From the NCBI GenBank assembly GCA_900768075.1, contig CAAGBN010000046.1, positions 1-49,914 of the forward strand: a stretch of DNA of 49,914 bases, in the 5' to 3' direction. Of the stretch, positions 33,475 to 41,767 are shown piece by piece. How positions within the stretch are numbered: the first letter of the stretch is position 1; each line of letters opens with the position of its first letter. A program made the translations under genes and the position numbers. The notes beneath the pieces are model-generated. The model ran no database searches, was not told the DNA's origin, and saw only the letters and a program-made list of their open reading frames with translations. This DNA comes from Clostridia bacterium. GTDB lineage: Bacteria; Bacillota; Clostridia; Oscillospirales; Acutalibacteraceae.

Positions 33475-34611
33475 TCATATGTACTTATTATAGATTTTCT
33501 TAACGATATCGTTCATCTCATCCATATGCTGTTCAATTTCATAAACAAGTTTGAACTGATTTCTTGCTCTGACAAGATTATGACCTTCGTAGTGAGTTCT
33601 GAAATATACGTCACCGTCAAGATAGTCTGTAAGGAAACGGATACCGCACTCAAGAGTCATAAGCTTAGCTGAGAATGCAAGGTTTTCAACCTCGTCAATA
33701 GTGAGAGCCTTAGCTGAAGCTGAAAGGAAGCCCTCTGCATAGCTTTCGAAAAGCTCAAGTGAAATATCAACATTGTCAAGATTGTCGTCGTCTTCTCTTG
33801 TTGTGTTACCACCGAAGCGGATTGCATCACCGAAGTCATAAAGAGATAAGCCGGGCATAATAGTATCAAGGTCAATAACGCAGATACCCTCGTTTGTCTC
33901 ATCGTCAAAGAGAATATTATTGAGCTTTGTATCGTTATGAGTAACTCTCATAGGAATTCTGCCCTGAGCGCAAAGGTCGAGAAGCTTACCTGCTTCAGCA
34001 CGTCTTGCCATAGCAAAGTCGATATCAGCCTTAACTGAATCTGCTCTGCCTGCAAGGTTGTTGTTGATTGCAGCTTCAAGATTGTCAAAACGCTTAGGTG
34101 TGTTGTGGAAGTCCTTGATTGTCTCGTGAAGTGAGCCCATAGGATACTGAGCAAGGTGCTTCTGGAAGTTACCGAATGAACGGCCTGCATTTTCAAAATG
34201 CTGTTTATTTTCAATCTTATTGCAGGTGTGTGAGTTATCGATGAAATTGTAGATTCTCCAGCACTTCTCACCTGCATAATAATAGTACTTGCCGGTATCA
34301 GCCTGAAGGAAGGTCAGTGTTTCTCTTTCGGCATTGCCGCCATTTTCCTGAATTTTATTCTTAAGGAAGGTTGTTACGCCAACAATGTTTTCCATAAGCT
34401 CTTCAGGGTTTTTGAATACGTGAGTATTGATACCCTGAACAAGATATTTCTTGATTTCGCCGTCTTCCTTGAATTCAAGAAGTAATGTGGAGTTTATATG
34501 ACCGTCTGTAAAAACGCTCTGAGCAACAGGTTCACCTTTAATGCCGAAGTGTCTGCAGACATCAACCACAGCTTCATCAACTTCAACAGTTTTAATATTA
34601 CTGATTTCCAT
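33475..34611 (-). CDS. nahK: Phosphotransferase-family sugar kinase, N-acetylhexosamine 1-kinase-like
   Basis: The 378-residue protein belongs to the aminoglycoside-phosphotransferase fold. The catalytic loop VTHNDTKLNNILFD and the metal-binding segment VIDLDTIMPGLSLYDFGDAIRFG most resemble NahK. That enzyme phosphorylates GlcNAc or GalNAc at C1 in the lacto-N-biose/galacto-N-biose pathway of bifidobacteria. FTDGHINSTLLLEF is the N-lobe glycine loop equivalent. The length is close to NahK. It follows a GH36 alpha-galactosidase by 39 nt in one transcript, which fits salvage of sugars released from host or plant glycans. No lacto-N-biose phosphorylase is in the window, so the pathway is unproven. 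Alternative: another anomeric sugar kinase of the same family. Confidence 0.72.
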   Translation of the reverse strand: MEISNIKTVEVDEAVVDVCRHFGIKGEPVAQSVFTDGHINSTLLLEFKEDGEIKKYLVQGINTHVFKNPEELMENIVGVTTFLKNKIQENGGNAERETLTFLQADTGKYYYYAGEKCWRIYNFIDNSHTCNKIENKQHFENAGRSFGNFQKHLAQYPMGSLHETIKDFHNTPKRFDNLEAAINNNLAGRADSVKADIDFAMARRAEAGKLLDLCAQGRIPMRVTHNDTKLNNILFDDETNEGICVIDLDTIMPGLSLYDFGDAIRFGGNTTREDDDNLDNVDISLELFESYAEGFLSASAKALTIDEVENLAFSAKLMTLECGIRFLTDYLDGDVYFRTHYEGHNLVRARNQFKLVYEIEQHMDEMNDIVKKIYNKYI

Positions 34612-34650
34612 AATTATTCCTTTCGATTACATTTTTATAAAATTAATCAA

Positions 34651-37002
34651 TTATTCAGCCTGAACTTTTTTAACATAGTACATTCTTGAGTCATTGTCAA
34701 GAATCATTCTTGAATCACCGAACTTATAGCCTGAATAGTTATAAGGCTGCTTGGGCTTGAAGCCTGAATACATAAGAGCATCGCCGCCCATTGTATAATG
34801 CTCTGTTTCAGTCTTGAGCTTAACCATTTCACAAAGGAAGTCGAAGAACTTGCCGTCTTCTACATTCATCTTCTTGGGAAGAGGTACATTGATCATATCA
34901 CCAAAGTTCTTGACTGAAAGAAGCTGTGTGCGGATATTGAGCTCATAATCCCAATCAGCATTGAGGTTAACAAACTTGATAACATCGTTACCCCAGTTGG
35001 GTGTGATTCTGTCAACAAAGTATCCGTACATTGCCTCTGATTTGTCTTCTGATGTGATCTGCCACATACATCTGTCATCGGTTTCGATGTCGCCCATACG
35101 TGAGAATTCACCGAACTGAAGAAGGTGTCTGTGCTCCTTGTAATATTCAATCTGCTTTTTAACAGCCGCTCTGTCAAACTTTGAAAGATTTGTAACGTCA
35201 AGCTCGTAGCCTAAAAGACCGAAAGCTGAAACATTGAATCTCTGCTCAATTGAGCTGTGTCTGAAGTCAGGGAAGCTGATTGCAGCAGCAACGTGCATTG
35301 TCATAACTGACTGAGGATAACCGTATGAAGTACCTGACTGAATGTGAATTCTGTCAAGGGGGTCTGTGTTATCACTTGTCCAGCACTGAGGCATATAGCA
35401 GAATGTAGCAAGGTCAAATCTGTTACCGCCACTTGAGCAAGCCTCGAAGAGAATTTCGGGGAAGCGTGATGTAAGTGCATCCCAGATTTCATAAAGACCG
35501 AGAATGTATCTGTGGAAGTATTCACCGCTCTTATAGCCCTTCTGTCTTGAGAAAACATCGGAGAAATGACGGTTGTTGTCCCACTTGATATATTCGATGT
35601 TACCATAACGGAAAACATCAGTCATTGTATCGATGATATAGTCACGTACATCCTGTCTTGTAAGGTCAAGAATGAGCTGATTTCTGCCCTGTGAGGGTGT
35701 GTAAACATCAGTTGTCATAGCCCAATCGGGATGTGCTCTGTAAAGGTCTGAGTCGGGGTTAACCATTTCAGGCTCAACCCAAAGACCAAACTTAAGACCC
35801 ATTTCATTGACCTTTTCTGAAAGACCCTTGATACCGCTGGGAAGCTTCTTCATATTTACGTACCAGTCACCGAGACCGGCCTTATCGTTGTTTCTCTTAC
35901 CGAACCAACCGTCATCAAGAACAAACATTTCAGCACCAAGCTCTTTTGTAGCCTTAGCGATATCGAGAATCTTCTTTTCTGTGAAGCTGAAGGTTGTAGC
36001 TTCCCAGTTATTTACAAGGATAGGTCTGTCCTTATCCTTCCAATAGCCTCTTACGATGTTTTCCTTAACGAAAGCGTGCATATTCTGGCTCATACCGTTG
36101 AGACCCTCATCACTGAAGGTCATAACGCTTTCGGGTGTATCGAAGGATTCACCCCAGCCGAGATGCCACTGGAATTCGAAAGGATTGATACCGTTCTGAA
36201 TGCGGAGAAGACCGTGAGTTGAAATTTCAGTGCGAGCTATGTGGTTACCTGAATAAACAAGGTTGAAGCCATAGCAGTTACCGCTGTGCTCTGTAGCACT
36301 CTCCTCTCTAATTGCAAAGAAAGGATTATGTCTGTTGGAGCTTGTGCCTGAAATTGAGCCTACTGAGCATTCGCCTGATGTGAGAACGTGCTCGTGCTTA
36401 TATCTTTCTCTTGCCCAGGCACCGTCAAAGGTGAGCATAACGTACTTGCCTCTCTGAAGGTCAAGCTGCATACTCATAAGAGAGTTGATTTTAATAACAT
36501 TTTTGCTGTTGTTGATAAGTCTTACGCTTCTTGTGATAACATTTGACTTTTCATAAACTGTATAGAACATATGAAGCTCTGCGCCGAGTACAGTATCCTC
36601 AAGTACAACAGTGAGAGTTTCGCTTTCACCGTAAGCTGAGGGAAGACCCTTGAGCTGAGGCTTAACCTTAGTAACAGCAGCTGACTTGAATTTGAAGTCA
36701 GTTGTGAAGTTACCGTCTGCAGACATAAGCTGCATAGCGGGTAATCTGTAGTCGCCTTTACCGTATGCGGAATATTCAAGAGCTATATGGTCAAGAGAAA
36801 GTGACTTATCCTCCTGAGTGTAAGGTGTGGCATTACTGTAGCCAGCTGCATGCTTATCAAGAAGATAATCCATATTGTCGCTGTTACGGATTTTTCTGCC
36901 GTAATACATAGCCTCAAGCTGACCTGTTTTGAGAGCCTTGAACACGTAGCTTGTCTTATCTGTTGTCAGATGAAAGACATTGTCTTTATTCATATAAATC
37001 AT
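34651..37002 (-). CDS. Alpha-galactosidase, glycoside hydrolase family 36
   Basis: This 783-residue enzyme releases terminal alpha-galactose from raffinose-family or related oligosaccharides. The N-terminal beta-supersandwich is followed by a TIM barrel with VLDDGWFGKRN, GLWVEPEMVNPDSDLYR, the nucleophile region YIKWDNNRHFSD, and CSSGGNRFDL plus CWTSDNTDPLDR with the acid/base Asp. This is the GH36 pattern. It has no signal peptide and is presumably cytosolic. I start at the ATG at 37002 because AAAGGAGAG is seven nt upstream; a further ATG three codons on is possible. It is the first gene of a two-gene operon with the hexosamine-kinase-like gene. Confidence 0.95.
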   Translation of the reverse strand: MIYMNKDNVFHLTTDKTSYVFKALKTGQLEAMYYGRKIRNSDNMDYLLDKHAAGYSNATPYTQEDKSLSLDHIALEYSAYGKGDYRLPAMQLMSADGNFTTDFKFKSAAVTKVKPQLKGLPSAYGESETLTVVLEDTVLGAELHMFYTVYEKSNVITRSVRLINNSKNVIKINSLMSMQLDLQRGKYVMLTFDGAWARERYKHEHVLTSGECSVGSISGTSSNRHNPFFAIREESATEHSGNCYGFNLVYSGNHIARTEISTHGLLRIQNGINPFEFQWHLGWGESFDTPESVMTFSDEGLNGMSQNMHAFVKENIVRGYWKDKDRPILVNNWEATTFSFTEKKILDIAKATKELGAEMFVLDDGWFGKRNNDKAGLGDWYVNMKKLPSGIKGLSEKVNEMGLKFGLWVEPEMVNPDSDLYRAHPDWAMTTDVYTPSQGRNQLILDLTRQDVRDYIIDTMTDVFRYGNIEYIKWDNNRHFSDVFSRQKGYKSGEYFHRYILGLYEIWDALTSRFPEILFEACSSGGNRFDLATFCYMPQCWTSDNTDPLDRIHIQSGTSYGYPQSVMTMHVAAAISFPDFRHSSIEQRFNVSAFGLLGYELDVTNLSKFDRAAVKKQIEYYKEHRHLLQFGEFSRMGDIETDDRCMWQITSEDKSEAMYGYFVDRITPNWGNDVIKFVNLNADWDYELNIRTQLLSVKNFGDMINVPLPKKMNVEDGKFFDFLCEMVKLKTETEHYTMGGDALMYSGFKPKQPYNYSGYKFGDSRMILDNDSRMYYVKKVQAE

Positions 37003-37047
37003 ACGATTTCTCTCCTTTTGACATAATAATATCATTATACAGATAAC

Positions 37048-37076
37048 ATTCTATACCATATTGAGTCAAGTGTCAA
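37048..37076 (-). promoter_or_regulatory. Sigma-A type promoter for the alpha-galactosidase operon
   Basis: Perfect -35 TTGACA (37071-37076) and -10 TAGAAT (37048-37053) are 17 nt apart. A TATAAT further downstream lacks a properly placed -35 and is less likely. Confidence 0.65.
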
Positions 37077-37102
37077 CTATTTGACGAAAAATAACATACA
37101 GG

Positions 37103-37132
37103 CAAAATAAAAGAAGGTACCGTAAGGTACCT
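37103..37132 (-). terminator. Rho-independent terminator after the carrier-protein gene
   Basis: A perfect 7-bp stem AGGTACC (37115-37121) / GGTACCT (37126-37132) with GTAA loop is followed on the minus strand by TCTTTTATTTT. It starts about 6 nt after the stop codon at 37138 and ends the NRPS-like trio. Confidence 0.88.
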
Positions 37133-37137
37133 CCCTG

Positions 37138-37368
37138 TTATTCGTTGATAATTGAAGAAATATACTCTGCCATCTGTCCTACAGTTTTATTGTTTATAAA
37201 ATCTGCAACAGTAAGTTCAACATCGAACTCTTCTCTGATATCCTCAACCATACATACTGTATCAAATGAGCTCATGCCGAGATCAAACTTAAAATTGTCT
37301 TCGCTCTTGATTTCGTCAACTTCCACGTAATTTTCAATGATTTCAATAAGTCTTTCGAGGGTTTGCAT
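37138..37368 (-). CDS. Free-standing acyl/peptidyl carrier protein
   Basis: The 76-residue protein has the four-helix carrier-protein pattern. The phosphopantetheine attachment site is DLGMSSFDTVCMVEDI, with the Ser after LGM. It is acidic, as carrier proteins are. It is probably not the fatty-acid ACP, since no fab genes adjoin and the motif LGMSSFD differs from the usual LGADSLD. It starts 97 nt inside the 3-prime end of the condensation-domain gene in another frame, so the two would be translated in overlap. AAAGGA precedes the ATG by about 13 nt, a long spacing. Its likely role is to carry the intermediate between the adenylating enzyme and the condensation protein. No phosphopantetheinyl transferase is in the window. 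Confidence 0.85.
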   Translation of the reverse strand: MQTLERLIEIIENYVEVDEIKSEDNFKFDLGMSSFDTVCMVEDIREEFDVELTVADFINNKTVGQMAEYISSIINE

Positions 37369-38816
37369 TTTATTTTTCCGTTCCTTTCTTCTTGTGTTAA
37401 CTTTATCTCATCCAATATTTCGCCAACTGTTATATCAGGATTCGCTGAAGCAATCAGCAGAGCTTTTCTGAATTTATCAAACAGTACCTGCAGGTCATAG
37501 GCTGCTTGCTGTTCTTGTCTGTATTCGCAGGTAAAATCAAGACCTGAATCCAAGGCTCTGTGACTGACTGTAATGTACAGCGGTATCATCGTCGCTCCGT
37601 TATTATACCAGATCATTCTTAAGGATTTTTCCATCTCTTCATCAATACAAGTGATTTTCGTTAAGGGCTGATAGGAAAGACCGACGCTGTCATAGGTTGA
37701 GTCAAACTTCGCATCCTTTGACATTGATTTATGTCTCTCTTTAAGCATATCAAGGAAAGAAAGTCTTGAATGAAGGTACATTTCATTCTGAATTTCTGTG
37801 ATTTTTCTGACACCCTGACAAAATGTTTCATCAGGCTTAATGATACTTCTCATAGGTAGAAAATTAATTCTTAAACCACCCGACTTCTTTTCAGCGATGG
37901 TTCCTCTCCTATTAATTATCATTTTAAAGGATACATCCTCCTGATTATCGTTAAAGCAAGAAAGTGCAGTTCTTATGCCCATTGATATAACAGAGAAAAT
38001 CGACAAGTCATTTTCTTCGCAGAATCTGAAAATTGCCTCGCTTTCCTGCTTGCTGACCGAAAATTTAACAGTATCAGCATCAGGCAGACCTGAATGAATA
38101 TCAGCAAAACGTCTTTCAGGATATTTGATTTGCTGTGCTTTGAGTCTGTTTTCAAGCATAAAATCAGTGAAAATAGGCTCGGTGGATTTTGCAAGAGAAT
38201 CATACCAATATTTTCTGTCTGTTTCGTTTTGCTCAGAAGACTCATATGAAAGCTCGTTTTCAAGCACGGGTATGTACTCTCTCATAGGCTTAGGATACTT
38301 CGTACCCTGTGTTTTATGCTTATAGATATCAAAAATATCATTGATAAACACTTTCAAGGAATAAGCATCCATTGCAAGATGATGAATCCTCATAAATAAG
38401 CCCTGATAACCGTCTTTGAACTGGACAAATATAATCTTATGTATTTCGCAGTTAAACATCGGAATATTTGTTCTCGAATAAGCAAGAAGCTTTTCCTGAG
38501 CCTCATCAATTGTCATATCACTCAGGTCCCACTCTTCAACAAGTAGCTCGCTATTTTCTGTGACATACTGATGAAGCTGAAGCTTTTTGCCCATAACAAA
38601 GCGAAGACGCATAGTGTCACAACGTCTGACAGCCTCATATATCGAAGCCTTCATCTCGCCCTTGTTGATTTCGCCTTTCCAATAAACGCCGCAGCCGATA
38701 TTGTTGACAGGATATCCCGAGCCGTATTTCAGAGACATAAGATACATCATCTGCTGTGAGCTTGTTATAGGATAGGCGTTGACTGTTTTGCCGTTTTTAA
38801 GTTTAATCTGTGTCAT
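37272..38816 (-). CDS. Stand-alone NRPS-type condensation-domain protein
   Basis: The 514-residue protein has the chloramphenicol-acetyltransferase-like fold of condensation domains. The key motif is IHHLAMDAYSLK (HHxxxD) near residues 143-154. ITSSQQMMYLMSLKYG at the N-terminus matches the usual SxxQxxMY start. The second half has the bridging and floor-loop regions, without any adenylation, carrier or thioesterase domain. Such enzymes join two thioester- or amine-bearing substrates. The last 33 residues, basic and Lys/Ser-rich, are encoded over the start of the carrier-protein gene and may not be structural. It lies 12 nt after the adenylating-enzyme gene. Product is unknown. Confidence 0.85.
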   Translation of the reverse strand: MTQIKLKNGKTVNAYPITSSQQMMYLMSLKYGSGYPVNNIGCGVYWKGEINKGEMKASIYEAVRRCDTMRLRFVMGKKLQLHQYVTENSELLVEEWDLSDMTIDEAQEKLLAYSRTNIPMFNCEIHKIIFVQFKDGYQGLFMRIHHLAMDAYSLKVFINDIFDIYKHKTQGTKYPKPMREYIPVLENELSYESSEQNETDRKYWYDSLAKSTEPIFTDFMLENRLKAQQIKYPERRFADIHSGLPDADTVKFSVSKQESEAIFRFCEENDLSIFSVISMGIRTALSCFNDNQEDVSFKMIINRRGTIAEKKSGGLRINFLPMRSIIKPDETFCQGVRKITEIQNEMYLHSRLSFLDMLKERHKSMSKDAKFDSTYDSVGLSYQPLTKITCIDEEMEKSLRMIWYNNGATMIPLYITVSHRALDSGLDFTCEYRQEQQAAYDLQVLFDKFRKALLIASANPDITVGEILDEIKLTQEERNGKIKCKPSKDLLKSLKITWKLTKSRAKTILSLISA

Positions 38817-38828
38817 TTTATCACCCGC

Positions 38829-40367
38829 TTAATAATAGAATTCGGTTCTCTTTATCTTTCCCGTTGAAGTTCTTTCAAAGGGTTTATTCCTGATTCTGAA
38901 ATCATAAATCGTCCTGTCGGAGTTGAGCTGCAGGTTTACCTTATCAACAATAAGAGAAAGGGTATTTTCAATATCCTCGCGTTTGTTAGAGGCAATCAGC
39001 ATATCATCCGGATAAATCTCGGCAATAAGTTTATCGTTTTCACCGTAAACTACGACTTCCTTTACCTCGATAAAATCAGCAAACTTATTTTCAATTTCTT
39101 CGGGAGAAATGTTTTCACCGTTAGAAAGTATGATAAGATTTTTTCTTCTGCCCACAAGAAATATATGATTGTTCTTTATATAGCCTAAATCACCGGTGTG
39201 AAGAAAACCGTCTTCTGTAAAAGCTTCCGATGTTTCAAGAGGCATTTTATAATAACCCTTCATTACACTCGGGCCCTTGACCTGAATTTCTCCGTCAACG
39301 CATCTGACTTCATCAACACCGATAAGTCTGCCGTTGGAATATTTATTTTCTTCTGAAAAATCAGAGGTTGTAATTCTCGGGCTGCATTCACTCATTCCGT
39401 ATCCCTGACGAGCAGTTATGCCGTACTTTTCAAACTCATCAATAATCGCAGGGCTGAGAAAAGCACTGCCTGCAATCATTCTTCTGAAATTTTTACCGAC
39501 AACTCTTTCGGCTGCTTCTCGTTTTGTAAGCTCGGGATTTCTTCTCTCTACAGCCTTGATTTTAGTCAGAATTGATTTGCAAAGAGCAGGTACTATACGC
39601 ATAATTGTTGGCTGGAATATGAGAATATTTCTATATAACTCACTTAAAGCACCGTTAAGACAGAGACATCCGCCGTCATAAAGTGTTTTAAGAACATCGC
39701 ATGCATAACAGAAAACATGATGCATAGGAAGAACGGAGAAGCTGACATCGTCATCATCCATATTATAAGCATCATAACTTGAATTAGCAGCAAGATTGTG
39801 ATTAGTGAGCATTACACCTTTTCTTTTGCCTGTTGTACCCGAAGTATAAATTATAAGCGAGCATTTATCGGGGTCTTCTTCAATATCCGATAAGTCTGCA
39901 CAGGATGATTCGGAATTATAGTCACTGAAAATTTTATTGAACCATTCTCTGTCACCGAGAGAAACAATATTTTTAAGTCTGGGAAATGCATCCTTGATCA
40001 AATTGGATTTTTCAAGAAACTCTTCTTCACAAAAGAGCATTTCAATATCGGCATCATCAAAAAGAACTGTTGCTTCTTCAATGGTAATATCAGGGGAAAA
40101 GGGAATAACTGTATTACCGCTGAAAATCATACCCGTAAGACAAGCTATGTATTCATAACTTGTTTTGCCGATAAAGCCTATATGGATATTTTCTTCACTG
40201 ATGCTTCTGATATAACGACAAACTGCAAGACTGTCTTCATAAAAATCTATATAGCTTTTAACTTCAACTTTGCCATCAGAAATATAACGACAAAAATCTT
40301 TGTGCCCGTAATTTTTAACTGCATAATTTGCAAGTTGACGTACAGTAAGAATTTGATCAACCACCAA
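38829..40367 (-). CDS. AMP-forming acyl/amino-acid ligase (adenylating enzyme)
   Basis: The 512-residue ANL-superfamily enzyme activates a carboxylic acid as an acyl-adenylate for transfer to CoA or a carrier. Motifs include SLIIYTSGTTGKRKG (P-loop at about 174-181), GYGMSECSPRIT, FLHTGDLGYI, and GRRKNLIILSNGENISPEEIE. The catalytic lysine is in STGKIKRTEF at the C-terminus. The closest pattern is a fatty-acid or long-chain acyl-CoA ligase, with an amino-acid specificity also possible. The reading frame opens with a GTG at 40394, but AAGGAG lies seven nt before the TTG at 40367, which I prefer. A GTG one codon later is a second candidate. It is first of three genes with condensation and carrier partners. 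Confidence 0.88.
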   Translation of the reverse strand: MVVDQILTVRQLANYAVKNYGHKDFCRYISDGKVEVKSYIDFYEDSLAVCRYIRSISEENIHIGFIGKTSYEYIACLTGMIFSGNTVIPFSPDITIEEATVLFDDADIEMLFCEEEFLEKSNLIKDAFPRLKNIVSLGDREWFNKIFSDYNSESSCADLSDIEEDPDKCSLIIYTSGTTGKRKGVMLTNHNLAANSSYDAYNMDDDDVSFSVLPMHHVFCYACDVLKTLYDGGCLCLNGALSELYRNILIFQPTIMRIVPALCKSILTKIKAVERRNPELTKREAAERVVGKNFRRMIAGSAFLSPAIIDEFEKYGITARQGYGMSECSPRITTSDFSEENKYSNGRLIGVDEVRCVDGEIQVKGPSVMKGYYKMPLETSEAFTEDGFLHTGDLGYIKNNHIFLVGRRKNLIILSNGENISPEEIENKFADFIEVKEVVVYGENDKLIAEIYPDDMLIASNKREDIENTLSLIVDKVNLQLNSDRTIYDFRIRNKPFERTSTGKIKRTEFYY

Positions 40368-40399
40368 ACTGACACTCCTTAAATTGTTTTTCACTGTAA

Positions 40400-40432
40400 A
40401 TTATACGTCGTTATTTATCGTATCCTTGTCAA
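40400..40432 (-). promoter_or_regulatory. Candidate promoter for the adenylation/condensation/carrier trio
   Basis: TTGACA (40427-40432) and TATAAT (40400-40405) are both perfect, but 21 nt apart, longer than the normal 16-18. Such a promoter would need an activator or be weak. It may be a coincidence of good hexamers in an AT-rich region. Confidence 0.4.
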
Positions 40433-40445
40433 AGTTATGAACTTT
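40431..40445. promoter_or_regulatory. Palindrome overlapping the -35 box, possible operator
   Basis: AAAGTTATGAACTTT is a perfect 6-3-6 inverted repeat sharing two bases with the TTGACA of the promoter. A further inverted pair GTTAC/GTAAC lies just upstream at about 40448-40469. Together they suggest regulator binding ahead of the NRPS-like genes. Confidence 0.4.
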
Positions 40446-40522
40446 CTGTTACTTTTGCAACATCGTAACGCTTTTATAACTTCGAGTGTGCTTTAAAACA
40501 TACATATTCAAAAATCTTGTTA

Positions 40523-40565
40523 TTAATAAAACAAAAACCACCAAAGTGACTCAAACTTTGGTGGT
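40523..40565 (-). terminator. Rho-independent terminator after the THUMP methyltransferase gene
   Basis: Perfect 11-bp stem ACCACCAAAGT (40537-40547) / ACTTTGGTGGT (40555-40565) is followed on the minus strand by a T-rich run. It lies 8 nt after the stop codon. Confidence 0.93.
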
Positions 40566-40572
40566 AAGGATA

Positions 40573-41688
40573 TTATTTAAAATACATATACAGCTGACAT
40601 TTAATCATACCGTTATAGAGCTTGCGGCGTTTATCTGCCTTTCTGCCGAAGAAGATTTCAAAATCCTCTGACGGACAGATTATGTTGTAAGCCCAGCCGC
40701 GCTCCTGCTTGAAGCGTTTGCCGAGAGTCTTGTAAAGCTCTTCTGCTTCTTTAAGGTCGAGAAGTCTCTCACCGTAAGGCGGATTACATATAACAGTACC
40801 TTTTTCGCTCTTAGGAGCAAAGTCTCTGACATCCTTTTTATCGAATGTTATATATTTGTCCACCCCTGCCCTCTTGGCATTTGCCATAGCAAGCTCGAGG
40901 CATCTTGAATCTATATCCGAGCCGTAGCATACAAACTGTGAGTCTGTGAGTGCAAGACTTCTTGCTCTGTCCCTTTCTTCATTCCAGACGCTTTCGGGAA
41001 TATTCTGCCATCTTTCAGCTGTGAAGTGACGATTCACACCGGGAGCCATATTATTGACCATCATAGCACCCTCAATAAGGATTGTACCTGAGCCGCACAT
41101 AGGGTCATAAAGTGTATGGTAAGGGCGAAGTCTTGAAAGATTGCAAAGTGAAGCTGCAAGAGTTTCCTTGATAGGAGCACCGCCTGCTTCAAGTCTGTAA
41201 CCGCGCTTATGAAGACCGTAACCAGATGTATCAATAAGCAGACTGACCTGATTTTTCATAATTGAAAACTGAATCTGATAAAGAGGGCCTGTTTCCTCAA
41301 ACCAGGAAATATTATATTTGCTCTTGAGCCTTTCAACAACGGCCTTCTTGATAATTGACTGGCAGTCGCTGACACTGAAAAGTGCAGAGTTAAGAGAATA
41401 GCCCTTTACAGGGAAAGCATCATATGCACCAATCCACTGTTCCCAGGGAAGCGCCTTTGTGCCCTGAAAAAGCTCCTCAAAGGTCATAGCCTGAAAAGTA
41501 CCCACAAGAATCTGTATTCTTTCAGCGTAACGTGAGCAGATGTTAGCTCTTGCAAGGAGGTTTTCGTCACCGCTGAAAAGTACTCTGCCGTTTTCTGAGA
41601 CAACATTCTCAGCACCGAGGTCTTTCATTTCGTCAGCTATAAGCTTTTCAAGACCTAAAAGGCAAGGAATAACAAAATTTATTTTCAT
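40573..41688 (-). CDS. THUMP-domain class I SAM-dependent RNA methyltransferase (RlmL/YpsC-like)
   Basis: The 371-residue protein has an N-terminal ferredoxin-like and THUMP region (about 1-160), which binds RNA. A Rossmann methyltransferase domain follows with DPMCGSGTILIEGAMM (SAM binding, near 195-210), GSDIDSRCLELAMANAKRAGV and catalytic VICNPPYGERL. The NPPY motif indicates N-methylation of a base. This matches the N-terminal half of E. coli RlmL, which makes m2G in 23S rRNA; its Bacillus counterpart is YpsC. The exact nucleotide is inferred from family only. It has its own promoter and terminator and seems to be a single-gene unit. Confidence 0.9.
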   Translation of the reverse strand: MKINFVIPCLLGLEKLIADEMKDLGAENVVSENGRVLFSGDENLLARANICSRYAERIQILVGTFQAMTFEELFQGTKALPWEQWIGAYDAFPVKGYSLNSALFSVSDCQSIIKKAVVERLKSKYNISWFEETGPLYQIQFSIMKNQVSLLIDTSGYGLHKRGYRLEAGGAPIKETLAASLCNLSRLRPYHTLYDPMCGSGTILIEGAMMVNNMAPGVNRHFTAERWQNIPESVWNEERDRARSLALTDSQFVCYGSDIDSRCLELAMANAKRAGVDKYITFDKKDVRDFAPKSEKGTVICNPPYGERLLDLKEAEELYKTLGKRFKQERGWAYNIICPSEDFEIFFGRKADKRRKLYNGMIKCQLYMYFK

Positions 41689-41720
41689 TAGTCATTCTCC
41701 GTTCAAATAATCTGTGACAT

Positions 41721-41749
41721 ATTATATATTATCTGTAAGCTCATTTCAA
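41721..41749 (-). promoter_or_regulatory. Sigma-A type promoter for the THUMP methyltransferase
   Basis: -35 TTGAAA (41744-41749) and -10 TATAAT (41721-41726) are 17 nt apart, about 30 nt before the ATG. Confidence 0.72.
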
Positions 41750-41767
41750 TAAGGAAATGTTAATAAA

